DNA of 64,000 nucleotides from UBA1426 sp052034085 (GTDB lineage: Bacteria > Bacillota > Clostridia > Peptostreptococcales > Anaerovoracaceae). The position numbers and the translations under genes are program-made. Below, in pieces: positions 1-7,757 of the stretch (the stretch's first letter is position 1; each line of letters begins with the position of its first letter). The notes under the pieces are model-generated. The model was not told where the DNA came from. It was given only the letters and a program-made list of their open reading frames with translations, and did not search any database. The stretch covers positions 22,603 through 86,602 of the forward strand of contig JBPOJA010000015.1 in the NCBI GenBank assembly GCA_052034085.1, given 5' to 3'.

Positions 1-256
1 ACCATCTTTGCCGGAAGCACTCAACCAGATAAGAGCTGTCGGAAAAGATATCAAGACGAAGATTGGGTTTTTTTATGGCCTTCAAGGCATTTATGAGTGC
101 AGTCATTTCCATTCTGTTGTTAGTGGTGTTTGCCTCCCCTCCAAAAAGTTCCTTGCTATGCTCCTTATATTCCAGTACGGCACCCCAGCCACCCAGATTG
201 TCCTGAGACTGATTGCCCGAACAGGCGCCGTCAGTGTAAATCTTAGTAGTTTCCAT
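1..256 (-). CDS. rnhA: Ribonuclease HI, N-terminal part (runs off left edge)
   Basis: Reading the minus strand from the ATG at 256 gives about 85 residues beginning METTKIYTDGACSGN, which is the opening of RNase HI, the endonuclease that cuts RNA in RNA/DNA hybrids. Three of the catalytic acids are visible: Asp in TDGACSGN, Glu in NRMEMTAL and Asp in FSDSSY. The last catalytic Asp and the C-terminus lie outside the window. A ribosome site, AGGTGAGG, precedes the ATG. The gene is divergent from the secreted-protein gene at 395, so both promoters must lie in 257-394. The family call is firm; only the gene end is missing. Confidence 0.9.
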   Translation of the reverse strand, partial: METTKIYTDGACSGNQSQDNLGGWGAVLEYKEHSKELFGGEANTTNNRMEMTALINALKAIKKPNLRLDIFSDSSYLVECFRQRW

Positions 257-394
257 TCATCCTCACCTTAATGTAAACTCATCTTAAATATACTGTAATG
301 CTATTGTAATAGTAATAGTTTATACTGTGACTTGCAAGGAGACAATTGCGGTTTTTGCTTGTCCCTAAAAACAGGTGAAAGGAGGCAAAAAAAC

Positions 395-931
395 ATGAGA
401 AAAACCATAATAGCTGTATTGATAGTGTTTCTGATGCTTTTAAATGCGGGTTTTGTTTTTGCTGCCTCTGATCCGGATGTAACCATATTGAGCCCCGGAC
501 AAAATGTCAGCGGTAACTGCCTTTTGGTTTCAGTTAAGCTGACTGCTCCCAAACTCATAAAAGTCAATGTTTATGAGGAAAAGGAGAAAATAGATGATAA
601 GCTGGTGTCAGTGAATACGAGCAACCTGGAACACAAAGATCTGTCTAACAGAACATTTTACAGTGTTGCGGTCATGCAGGCTGAAATTTTTGAAAGTACG
701 GGTGATCTGCAGTTTTATAATAAGCAATTCAACAATATTGAGCCCGGATTATATAGAATTAAAGTTGAGGTCCTGGACAAAGATTTGAATGTTACCGATA
801 GTTCTTCTTTAAGAACCATAGTAACAGCAAAAGAGCCGGTGGCAAGCAAAGCCGACGAAATATTCCAGCCTCAGCAGACAGGGGCCTTGCAATGGGTGCA
901 GAACCTGCTGAAAAACTTATTTAAAAACTGA
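395..931 (+). CDS. Secreted protein of unknown function
   Basis: A 178-residue protein with a clear signal peptide: positive start (MRKT), a hydrophobic run to about residue 20 and cleavage near AFA/AASDP. The mature part looks beta-rich, like a small Ig-like or CalX-like extracellular domain, ending in an amphipathic tail (WVQNLLKNLFKN). I chose the ATG at 395 because GGAGG lies a few bases upstream; an upstream in-frame codon at 332 would bury the signal peptide. It sits 14 bases ahead of the YycH-like gene and is probably cotranscribed with the yycHIJ block. I do not recognise a family. Confidence 0.75.
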   Translation: MRKTIIAVLIVFLMLLNAGFVFAASDPDVTILSPGQNVSGNCLLVSVKLTAPKLIKVNVYEEKEKIDDKLVSVNTSNLEHKDLSNRTFYSVAVMQAEIFESTGDLQFYNKQFNNIEPGLYRIKVEVLDKDLNVTDSSSLRTIVTAKEPVASKADEIFQPQQTGALQWVQNLLKNLFKN

Positions 932-945
932 GGCGGTAAGTCGCC

Positions 946-2391
946 ATGAAAAAGATTGAAACTATAAAAAGTGTCGCTTTAATAGTATTGTTCTTCACGA
1001 CAATGCTATTTTTATATTCATTCTGGTACACTCCCATAGATAAAGGATTTAATTTTGGCGGGTTTATAGGTAAAGATAATATCGATGTCCCTGCGATTGA
1101 GTCAGTGATTGTTCCCAGGCTGGTATCATTGAATTCAGGAGAAGGAACTTTTTCCATCGTGGAGGAAAATAAAGGAGATAAATGGTTTCTGGTCACAAGA
1201 GAGATGGCCGACCGGAACAATGCAATAGAGAGCATAGATGAGATAAGCAAAACCCAGTTTGATCTCATAATGGAAAACAGGTCTATAACTTTCAATTTCA
1301 ACTATGGTCTGCCGGTGGACACGCTTTTCCAAATCTACGGCATTGCTGAAAACCAGGCATTAGAGCAACTTGGTGAAATCAGCCTGCTTGCGTATTCATC
1401 GGGAAGCCGGGAAAGTCTGTTTGCATATAGCCCATATAAAAATAAATATTACAGGCTTGTTTACAAAAATGATTTTGACAGGTTTGATGAGGATCTTCGA
1501 GAAATTGCAGGACGTACAAACTACAACTTTTACAAAATAGGGCATGCAATCGGAACATCCAACGAAACCATAGTACCGGTCAGCGGTCGATTTTCCACAG
1601 AAGAACTGGTTTTTACATCTGAATTCAGCGATATGGACGAGATCGATAAAATGGATTTCGCAAAGAATTTTTTTGGTGAGAGCCTGGACTTTGTCAGACA
1701 GATTAAAGGAAGCAAGGGCAGTCTGACCTTTATGTACGGCTATGGAGAAAGGATTCTCAACATCAGCTCAAAAGGCAAGGTTGATTACAGAAACAGCGAA
1801 AACCCCCAGGGATTTACTCAAGGATACGCAGAAGCTCTCAAAACGGCCCTTAACTATGTTGCATATCACGGAGGATGGAAAAATTCCAAAGGCATTGAAA
1901 TGAGGCCTTACGTAAGGAGAGTGGAGCCAATTGAAACCGACCGGCAAAAAGGTCACAGAATAATCTTTGGCATGGATTTTGGGAAAGATGCATTATATTT
2001 AAGTGAAGGTGCATCTATAGCTGTTGAAGTTATCAACGGAACGATTGTAAGATATCAGAGAGATATGATAAACATAGATGAAGAATATTATTATGCCAAT
2101 ATATTCAAAGAAGAATCTGAAATTTTTTCTGTTGTAAACGCTCTGGCATCGAATTATATTGAAGTTGCCAAAGATATGAAAAGCATAGATATCGAGGCGG
2201 ATGGTATAGAAGGCGAAGACATATTTATAGCCATTTCTGACAAAATAGTGTATGCAAGAAACGGCTATCTCAAGCAGGATGGAGAAGGTGAATCAGGCAA
2301 ATTGAAGCCTGCCTGGGTGGTCAACATAGGGGAAGGCTACATATTCTTTGACTTATTTACTGGAGAATATCTTGGAATAAGAGAATTTTGA
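946..2391 (+). CDS. yycH: YycH-like regulatory membrane protein
   Basis: A 481-residue protein with one N-terminal membrane segment (about residues 9-27, ALIVLFFTTMLFLYSFWY) and a large extracytoplasmic part. This build and the following order (YycI-like, YycJ, HtrA, RlmH) fit the YycH family, which with YycI binds and tunes the WalK histidine kinase in Firmicutes. Sequence likeness to Bacillus YycH is weak, so the call rests largely on gene order and topology. WalR and WalK are not next to it here: the upstream neighbours are a secreted protein and RNase H. An alternative is a YycH-fold protein with a different partner. Confidence 0.65.
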   Translation: MKKIETIKSVALIVLFFTTMLFLYSFWYTPIDKGFNFGGFIGKDNIDVPAIESVIVPRLVSLNSGEGTFSIVEENKGDKWFLVTREMADRNNAIESIDEISKTQFDLIMENRSITFNFNYGLPVDTLFQIYGIAENQALEQLGEISLLAYSSGSRESLFAYSPYKNKYYRLVYKNDFDRFDEDLREIAGRTNYNFYKIGHAIGTSNETIVPVSGRFSTEELVFTSEFSDMDEIDKMDFAKNFFGESLDFVRQIKGSKGSLTFMYGYGERILNISSKGKVDYRNSENPQGFTQGYAEALKTALNYVAYHGGWKNSKGIEMRPYVRRVEPIETDRQKGHRIIFGMDFGKDALYLSEGASIAVEVINGTIVRYQRDMINIDEEYYYANIFKEESEIFSVVNALASNYIEVAKDMKSIDIEADGIEGEDIFIAISDKIVYARNGYLKQDGEGESGKLKPAWVVNIGEGYIFFDLFTGEYLGIREF

Positions 2392-2404
2392 GAGTGGAAA
2401 TAAG

Positions 2405-3145
2405 ATGGATTGGACCAAGGCGAAGACCATATTGATTGGGGCCCTGCTGGTGGCAAATATTTTTATGCTTTATATTTTTCTTGATAAAGAAAAGGAGCCG
2501 ACAGCGGAAACACTGCACGAAGAAACCATTGCACTCCTGAAAACTAAGAATATTTTTGTGGAAGGTGAACTGCCTGCACTCCCTAAAAAAATGCCCGTGC
2601 TTATGGTGGAATATAGTTATGTTGACGAGTCCACAATAAAAGAAAAGCTGAAAAATCAAACAGAACCTGTTAACTATAAAGGAACCATGGAAGAAGATAT
2701 TGAGATTGCCGGTAATTTTCTTGAACATTGCGATATAGAATATGATACTGCAGAATTCAGCGACTATATTCGTGATGATTCTCAAAAAAAATCTCTGTCA
2801 AAAGTTTTTTATATAAACAGATATAAGGGTATAAAAGTCGAGGACAGTTATATTGTATGTACCCTCTCAGAAGGCAGGGTTGTTGATTTGGATATATTCT
2901 GGCTTAAACCAACAGGCCAGGGCAAGGCAAAAAAATCCACCATTTCCCCGTCAGCGGCGCTGATGGAGCTTATGCGTGGTAAAAAAGGAAGTGAAGCTAT
3001 TTTTGTCAACAAAATTGAAATGATATATTGGCTTGACCCATCTTTCCCACCCGGTGAAACAGCGGTGGCGGACACTGCTCTTCCCACCTGGAAAATCGAC
3101 TACAATGGAGGATTCCATTTATTTGTTCCGGCGTACGCAGATTGA
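2405..3145 (+). CDS. yycI: YycI-like regulatory membrane protein
   Basis: 246 residues starting MDWTKAKTILIGALLVANIF, the usual YycI opening: a short cytoplasmic MDW..AK, one membrane anchor, then an outside domain. The C-terminus (LPTWKIDYNGGFHLFVPAYA) matches the family pattern of a final strand pair. YycI and YycH together modulate WalK in Bacillus. The gene follows the YycH-like gene by 13 bases and precedes YycJ by 17, so they are likely one transcript. Confidence is moderate because the middle of the protein is poorly conserved in this family. Confidence 0.72.
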   Translation: MDWTKAKTILIGALLVANIFMLYIFLDKEKEPTAETLHEETIALLKTKNIFVEGELPALPKKMPVLMVEYSYVDESTIKEKLKNQTEPVNYKGTMEEDIEIAGNFLEHCDIEYDTAEFSDYIRDDSQKKSLSKVFYINRYKGIKVEDSYIVCTLSEGRVVDLDIFWLKPTGQGKAKKSTISPSAALMELMRGKKGSEAIFVNKIEMIYWLDPSFPPGETAVADTALPTWKIDYNGGFHLFVPAYAD

Positions 3146-3162
3146 CAGAGAAAGGATATTGA

Positions 3163-3957
3163 ATGAGTTTAAGTTTTTGTTCCTTCGCCAGCGGCAGCAG
3201 CGGGAACAGTTATTTAATTAAAAGCAAAGAGACCGCCATCCTAGTTGATGCCGGTATCAGCCTGAGAAAAATCCTGAAAGGTCTGGAGGCTACGGGTACT
3301 GAAGAGGCGGAGCTGAAGGCAGTTCTGTTGACCCATGAGCACACTGACCACTGCAGAAGCGTGGGGGCACTCCAGAGAAAATTTAAAGATTTAAAAGCTT
3401 ACGGCACTATGAAAACATTCATGGCTATGGGCCGGAATATGGACTATAGCCGTGGAGTAAGGATTGAAAAAGGACAGAGGTTTTCAATAGGAGATATAGG
3501 TATAATCAGTTTTGGATTGAATCATGATGCAGCAGATCCCTTGGGATATTCTTTTTATAAGGATGGCAAACAGATAAGCATAGCTACGGATACAGGTTAT
3601 GTGGATGAAGTTTTGTTTGAAGAGATAAAAGGAGCCGATTTGCTGGTGCTGGAGGCCAATCATGATGTGGATATGCTGAAAATCGGCCCATATCCTTGGT
3701 TTTTAAAGCAGCGAATTTTGGGAGATAACGGCCATCTGTCCAATGAGGCAGCAGGGCATACACTGGCCAGACTGATTTCTCAGGGAAACAAAAAAAGGCA
3801 AATACTTCTGGCTCATTTAAGCAGAGAAAACAACTTTCCTGAAATGGCTTATCAGACCGTAAAGAACATATTGGAGGAACAGGAATTTTACATAGGCAAG
3901 CATGTGGAAATATCGACTATTATGCGTGATGAAATCAGCATTTTATATAGAGTTTAG
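3163..3957 (+). CDS. yycJ: YycJ/WalJ metallo-beta-lactamase-fold hydrolase
   Basis: 264 residues with the metal-binding motif THEHTDHC near residues 57-64, an Asp/His pair (NHDAADP) and the LEANHD motif of the YycJ (WalJ) branch of metallo-beta-lactamase-fold proteins. Family members are probable metal-dependent nucleases linked to cell-wall and DNA metabolism. The start ATG at 3163 has AAAGGA upstream. The usual family length is about 260, so it is complete. It lies between YycI and HtrA exactly as in the wal operons of Firmicutes. The substrate is not known from sequence. Confidence 0.88.
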   Translation: MSLSFCSFASGSSGNSYLIKSKETAILVDAGISLRKILKGLEATGTEEAELKAVLLTHEHTDHCRSVGALQRKFKDLKAYGTMKTFMAMGRNMDYSRGVRIEKGQRFSIGDIGIISFGLNHDAADPLGYSFYKDGKQISIATDTGYVDEVLFEEIKGADLLVLEANHDVDMLKIGPYPWFLKQRILGDNGHLSNEAAGHTLARLISQGNKKRQILLAHLSRENNFPEMAYQTVKNILEEQEFYIGKHVEISTIMRDEISILYRV

Positions 3958-3968
3958 AGGTGATGAAA

Positions 3969-5237
3969 ATGGACGAAATGAATAGTTACGAGGAACCGAA
4001 TTTTATTATCCTGGGTGATCAGCCGGCTCAGGAGGAAGAGCACGGTCAACCTGTTTACGAAACAGAGCCTGCTCCTTCGGAAGAATTCATATATACAAAA
4101 GAACCGGAAAAAAAGAAAAAGGACAGGAAATTTCTCAAACTGATTTCCTTATTGCTACTGTCCGGAATAATGGGTTTTATCGGAGGCATGGCAGGCTTCA
4201 GGTATGGTGCTTCAAATATTCAACCGGATTTCGGTTACGAGCCTCCGGGACAAATAATCCTTAACCCGAATGAGGATCTGAATACAGCAGAGGCCATTGC
4301 AACCAAGGTTATACCTTCAGTCGTCGGAATCAGCATTACCAAGGAAATCCCCAGATTAAACCTGTTTGGGATGGAACAGGGACAGATGGTGCAAGGCGTC
4401 GGCACGGGTTTTATAGTGCACAAAGACGGCTATATCTTGACCAATTCCCATGTAGTGGGTGACGGAGAAGCCAAAACAATAGTGGTGCAGCTTACAGACG
4501 GGAGGGAGCTTACCGGAACGGTGCTCTGGAACGATGTGATTTTGGATCTTGCCATGGTAAAAATCGATGCGAGCAATCTCACAGCGGCAGAACTCGGCGA
4601 CTCTTCAACTGTCAATATCGGGGCATATGCAGTGGCTATAGGAAATCCCCTGGGGCTGGCTTTTGACAGAAGCGTTACACAGGGTGTAATCAGCGGGCTT
4701 GACAGAACTATTACGGTCAACAGCGGTGGCAGATCCGTTAAAATGGAAGGGCTTATGCAGACAGATGCTTCAATTAATTCGGGCAACAGCGGTGGACCTT
4801 TACTTAACAACAAGGGCCAGGTCATAGGAATAAATTCGGCAAAAGCCGCTTCAGCTGAAGGGTTGGGTTTTGCCATACCTATTAATACGGCAAAACCTAT
4901 TATAGAAGAAATCATGAGAACCGGGAGTTTCAAAAAGGCTTATATTGGAGTCAGCGTTGAGGACGTATCCCTGTTTTTGCAATATTATCCCGACTCAAAT
5001 CTTGGAACGAAAAAGGGAGCTTATGTCAGCCAGGTGCACGAAGGATCGCCGGCAGCGCTTGCAGGCATACAGCAGGGTGATGCTATAGTAAATGTGGACG
5101 ACAAAGCAATAGAAAACAAAGAGCAACTCATAAAAATCCTGTTTTCTTACAAGCCGGGGGATTCGGTGAAAATTTCTTTGTTCAGAAACGGACGAAAAAT
5201 GATGATTGATCTGACCCTTGGAACTTCGCCGGGCTAA
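3969..5237 (+). CDS. htrA: HtrA/DegP-type membrane-anchored serine protease
   Basis: A 422-residue trypsin-like protease anchored by one N-terminal membrane segment (LISLLLLSGIMGFIGGMAGF). The triad is visible: His in TNSHVVGDG, Asp in LDLAMVKID and Ser in NSGNSGGPLL. A single PDZ domain follows (SPAALAGIQQGDAIVNVD). These proteases handle misfolded exported proteins outside the membrane. The ATG at 3969 is preferred over 3960/3963 because AGAGG then sits 8 bases upstream. The place after yycJ and before rlmH is the same as for HtrA (YycK) in Bacillus. Confidence 0.92.
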   Translation: MDEMNSYEEPNFIILGDQPAQEEEHGQPVYETEPAPSEEFIYTKEPEKKKKDRKFLKLISLLLLSGIMGFIGGMAGFRYGASNIQPDFGYEPPGQIILNPNEDLNTAEAIATKVIPSVVGISITKEIPRLNLFGMEQGQMVQGVGTGFIVHKDGYILTNSHVVGDGEAKTIVVQLTDGRELTGTVLWNDVILDLAMVKIDASNLTAAELGDSSTVNIGAYAVAIGNPLGLAFDRSVTQGVISGLDRTITVNSGGRSVKMEGLMQTDASINSGNSGGPLLNNKGQVIGINSAKAASAEGLGFAIPINTAKPIIEEIMRTGSFKKAYIGVSVEDVSLFLQYYPDSNLGTKKGAYVSQVHEGSPAALAGIQQGDAIVNVDDKAIENKEQLIKILFSYKPGDSVKISLFRNGRKMMIDLTLGTSPG

Positions 5238-5251
5238 AGGAAAAAAATCAA

Positions 5252-5698
5252 GTGGTGAAAATACAGCTTATCTGCGTAGGGAGCTTAAAAGAAAAGTACT
5301 GGAAGGATGCCGTCAGGGAATATGAAAAGCGTCTTGCAAATTATTGCATCCTTTCAATAGATGAAGTCAGGGAGGGAAAGGATAAGGTAGAAGAGGGCAG
5401 GAATGTTCTTGCCAGAATTAAGCCCGGAAGTTTCGTCATTGCCCTGGATATTAAGGGAAAGGAATATTCTTCAGAGGAGCTGTCTGCTTTTATAAACGGA
5501 TTAGGCATTTACGGCAACAGCCATATTGCCATGATTATAGGCGGTTCAACAGGCCTGTCTCATGAAGTTCTGGATGCGGCAGACCTTAGCCTGTCCTTTT
5601 CCAAATTAACATACCCCCATCAGATGATGAGGGTAATCCTCTTGGAACAGCTTTACAGGAGCTTTAAGATAATACGAAATGAAACCTATCATAAATAA
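5252..5698 (+). CDS. rlmH: 23S rRNA pseudouridine-1915 N3-methyltransferase RlmH
   Basis: A 148-residue SPOUT-class methyltransferase that methylates pseudouridine 1915 in helix 69 of 23S rRNA using S-adenosylmethionine. Visible signatures are the opening KIQLICVGSLKEKYW, the SAM-binding glycine stretch IIGGSTGLS and the family ending RNETYHK. It starts with tandem GTG codons at 5252 and 5255; most homologues begin with the Met directly before KIQ, so 5255 is equally possible. It closes the yyc-htrA group and is followed by a terminator. Confidence 0.95.
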   Translation: MVKIQLICVGSLKEKYWKDAVREYEKRLANYCILSIDEVREGKDKVEEGRNVLARIKPGSFVIALDIKGKEYSSEELSAFINGLGIYGNSHIAMIIGGSTGLSHEVLDAADLSLSFSKLTYPHQMMRVILLEQLYRSFKIIRNETYHK

Positions 5699-5708
5699 GG
5701 CTTCAATT

Positions 5709-5738
5709 ATTCGGCTGAAGCATCAGCCGAATTTTTTT
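5709..5738 (+). terminator. Rho-independent terminator, probably two-way
   Basis: A 10-bp perfect stem (ATTCGGCTGA / TCAGCCGAAT) with loop AGCA is followed by seven T on the plus strand. It ends the yyc-htrA-rlmH transcript. The minus-strand ArsR-type gene has its stop codon inside the right arm, so the same stem probably also serves that convergent gene, with weaker T content on that side. Confidence 0.85.
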
Positions 5739-6040
5739 ACTGACTCTATGTATTTGCCCAGGGTGCCCAGATTGACAAAATAATAGGAATACTTGTCTTC
5801 TTTTTTCACCTGTATGAGGTCGCCTATTACCAATTTATTTATATGCTGTGAAATTGTTGCCTGCGAATAGTCGAAGGCTGCGACTACATCTTTGTTGCAG
5901 ACCCTTTCACGATTTCTGTTTTTCATGAAGATATAGCGAAAGATTTTCAGCCTGGCCGGATGGGCCAGGGCGTCTGAAACCTTGGCTGTCAGGAGGATTT
6001 CTTCTTCGTAGAGATTATCTTCGTCTTTTCTGATTCTCAT
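5723..6040 (-). CDS. ArsR/SmtB-type winged-helix regulator
   Basis: A 105-residue winged-helix protein. The HTH core is LAHPARLKIFRYI followed by DYSQATISQHINKL, and the wing is IQVKKEDKYSYYFVN. I see no cysteine-rich metal site: the only Cys is in the RVCNKDVV segment, so a metal-sensing role is not supported. The start at 6040 is chosen because AAAGGA lies 6 bases upstream; a start at 6061 would add MIPKGSA. It is divergent from the sigma-54 activator gene, so it may control that gene or itself through 6041-6164. The effector is unknown. Confidence 0.8.
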   Translation of the reverse strand: MRIRKDEDNLYEEEILLTAKVSDALAHPARLKIFRYIFMKNRNRERVCNKDVVAAFDYSQATISQHINKLVIGDLIQVKKEDKYSYYFVNLGTLGKYIESVKKFG

Positions 6041-6088
6041 AGCTGATCCTTTTGGTATCATTATTCATCGCCTATAGTAAATATACGA

Positions 6089-6094
6089 TATAAT
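6089..6094 (+). promoter_or_regulatory. Probable -10 box for the sigma-54 activator gene
   Basis: A perfect TATAAT lies 70 bases before the activator ATG. I see no good -35 hexamer at 16-18 bases, so this promoter would be weak or activator-dependent. The expected start point near 6101 puts the dyad at 6109-6124 directly in the early transcribed region. Confidence 0.4.
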
Positions 6095-6108
6095 ATGTGA
6101 GAATGCTA

Positions 6109-6124
6109 TGCAAAAAAATTTGCA
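6109..6124 (+). promoter_or_regulatory. Dyad TGCAAA-N4-TTTGCA in the activator leader (probable autoregulatory site)
   Basis: The perfect inverted repeat TGCAAA AAAA TTTGCA has the same half-sites and the same 4-base spacing as the dyad upstream of the ord promoter (7590-7605). Its place just after the -10 box suggests that the activator binds here and limits its own expression. This is inference from shared sequence. Confidence 0.55.
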
Positions 6125-6164
6125 CTTTGCCGCTTTACATGTTACAATCAACAGGGGTGAAAGT

Positions 6165-7577
6165 ATGGATAAAAAAGATGAAAACAAAGACCGGAAAAAC
6201 CATTTCACAGAAATCATAGAAGCAATTTTTTCCAAAATAGATGAAGGCATTCATGTTGTTGACAGAGATGGTATTACCATTATCTATAATCAGGCTATGG
6301 CCAATATGGAAGAGATGAACAGGTCCGATGTGCTTGGAAAACCTTTCAGGGAGATTTTCAGTCACATACCTGAAGACCAGAGTACTATGCTGTCAGCTTT
6401 AAAATACGGCAAATCTTCCCCCGACCGGCAACAGACATATCTGAATTTTTCCGGCAAAGAGGTTACTACCATCAATAACACTCACCCCATAGTTATCAAC
6501 GGTCAGATTGTGGGTGCAGTTGAAATAGCCAAAAATATTACGGATATACAAAATCTTTCAAAAGCTATTTTGGAGTATCAGAAAGAAGCTGCCGAACCGG
6601 ATCAGGATAAAGCCAAGGCAATAAAAGCATACACATTTGACATGATTGCAGGCCGGAACCGGCAATTTCTCGAAGCCATAGAAAAGGCGAAAAGGGCTTC
6701 TGAAAGCAATGTTTCCGTCCTGGTGGCAGGGGATACAGGGACGGGTAAAGAGATGTTTGCTCAAAGCATACATTATCACTCCGAAAGAAGCGGCAAGCCG
6801 CTGCTGGCACAAAACTGTGCGGCAATCCCGGAAAACCTGCTGGAAGGCCTGCTCTTTGGAACCTCAAAAGGTGGTTTTACAGGAGCTTTAGACAGGGCAG
6901 GCCTGTTTGAGCAGGCCAACGGAGGCAGTCTGATTTTAGATGAAATCAGTGCTATGCCTTATGGTCTTCAGGGAAAGCTTTTGAGAGTGCTCCAGGAAGA
7001 TTATATCCGCAGGGTGGGAGGCGAAAAAGATATTCCCGTCGATGTAAGAATCATTGCTACCATCAATGAACCCGCCGAAAATCTCATAAACAGGGGAATG
7101 CTCAGAAAAGACCTGTATTACCGGCTGGCGGTAATAAATATAAATCTGCCTACATTGAAAGAAAGAAGAGATGATATTATCCTTCTTGCCAATCTATTTA
7201 TAGAGAAACACAGTAAAAGACTGGGCAAGGAAGTAATTGCTATCAGTGATGAGGCGGCTCAAGTTTTGATGAATCACGATTACCCGGGGAATGTGCGCGA
7301 ACTGGAAAACATAATTCTTTCCGCACTGACAATGGCCGGAGACAGCAGAATACTGCAGGATCATCATCTTTCTATCAGGAAGAATAAAAACGTTACTTCT
7401 CCCGAGTACGATAAAATCAGGGAAGTTGGACTGACTGAATACCTGAACCGGCTGGAAGCCGAATTCCTTGATAAAGCCATGGACCAAAACAGGGGCAACA
7501 TAAGCAGAGCAGCGGAGAGCCTTGGCATTAGCAGGCAGAGCCTTCAGCACAAGCTAAAAAGGTATAAGCGCAAATAA
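6165..7577 (+). CDS. Sigma-54-dependent activator (PAS, AAA+, Fis HTH) of ornithine degradation
   Basis: A 470-residue enhancer-binding protein. An N-terminal PAS sensor (about residues 15-140) is followed by the AAA+ domain with Walker A GDTGTGKE near 190, the sigma-54 contact loop GGFTGA near 236 (usually GAFTGA), Walker B LILDEIS, and a C-terminal Fis-type HTH (NISRAAESLGISRQSLQHKL). It resembles the RocR group that controls arginine and ornithine catabolism. The ATG at 6165 has GGGGTGA upstream. It lies directly before a -24/-12 promoter and the ord operon, so it is the likely activator; the PAS ligand is not evident. Confidence 0.88.
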   Translation: MDKKDENKDRKNHFTEIIEAIFSKIDEGIHVVDRDGITIIYNQAMANMEEMNRSDVLGKPFREIFSHIPEDQSTMLSALKYGKSSPDRQQTYLNFSGKEVTTINNTHPIVINGQIVGAVEIAKNITDIQNLSKAILEYQKEAAEPDQDKAKAIKAYTFDMIAGRNRQFLEAIEKAKRASESNVSVLVAGDTGTGKEMFAQSIHYHSERSGKPLLAQNCAAIPENLLEGLLFGTSKGGFTGALDRAGLFEQANGGSLILDEISAMPYGLQGKLLRVLQEDYIRRVGGEKDIPVDVRIIATINEPAENLINRGMLRKDLYYRLAVININLPTLKERRDDIILLANLFIEKHSKRLGKEVIAISDEAAQVLMNHDYPGNVRELENIILSALTMAGDSRILQDHHLSIRKNKNVTSPEYDKIREVGLTEYLNRLEAEFLDKAMDQNRGNISRAAESLGISRQSLQHKLKRYKRK

Positions 7578-7578
7578 T

Positions 7579-7607
7579 TTTGCAGCAAATGCAAACATTT
7601 TTGCATT
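7579..7607 (+). promoter_or_regulatory. Upstream activator site of the ord promoter
   Basis: This stretch holds the 8-4-8 palindrome AATGCAAA-N4-TTTGCATT (7588-7607) and a third half-site TTTGCA at 7579-7584. The core TGCAAA-N4-TTTGCA matches the dyad in the activator leader at 6109-6124. Its centre is about 90 bases upstream of the -24 GG, the usual distance for an enhancer of a sigma-54 promoter. It begins immediately after the activator stop codon. Confidence 0.65.
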
Positions 7608-7649
7608 CAATAAATACGTAACCCCATATGTAGTCGTAATTCCGTAAGC

Positions 7650-7681
7650 AACCCCTTCCTATTGTGCAGGAGGGGGTTTTT
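7650..7681 (+). terminator. Terminator of the sigma-54 activator gene
   Basis: An 11-bp stem (AACCCCTTCCT / AGGAGGGGGTT, one G-T pair) with a 7-base loop is followed by TTTTAT. It lies between the enhancer and the -24/-12 promoter, so activator transcription is cut off and ord expression depends on its own promoter. Confidence 0.85.
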
Positions 7682-7685
7682 ATAA

Positions 7686-7701
7686 TGGCACGCTTATTGC
7701 T
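7686..7701 (+). promoter_or_regulatory. Sigma-54 (-24/-12) promoter of the ornithine operon
   Basis: TGGCACG-N4-TTGCT fits the sigma-54 consensus throughout, with the invariant GG (7687-7688) and GC (7699-7700) ten bases apart. The transcription start is expected near 7712, leaving a leader of about 45 bases before ord. Confidence 0.92.
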
Positions 7702-7757
7702 ACTACTATATGGCAGTTGACAATTTTATTTCTATAAATTTTTAGGGAGGTATGAAA

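Noticed and set aside
6871..6888. GGFTGA in place of GAFTGA as a defect of the activator
   Set aside because: Related RocR-type activators also vary at the second position, so I do not treat it as loss of function.
6709..6891. Small open frames inside the sigma-54 activator and other long genes
   Set aside because: They are shadows of the real coding frames and show no motif or ribosome site.
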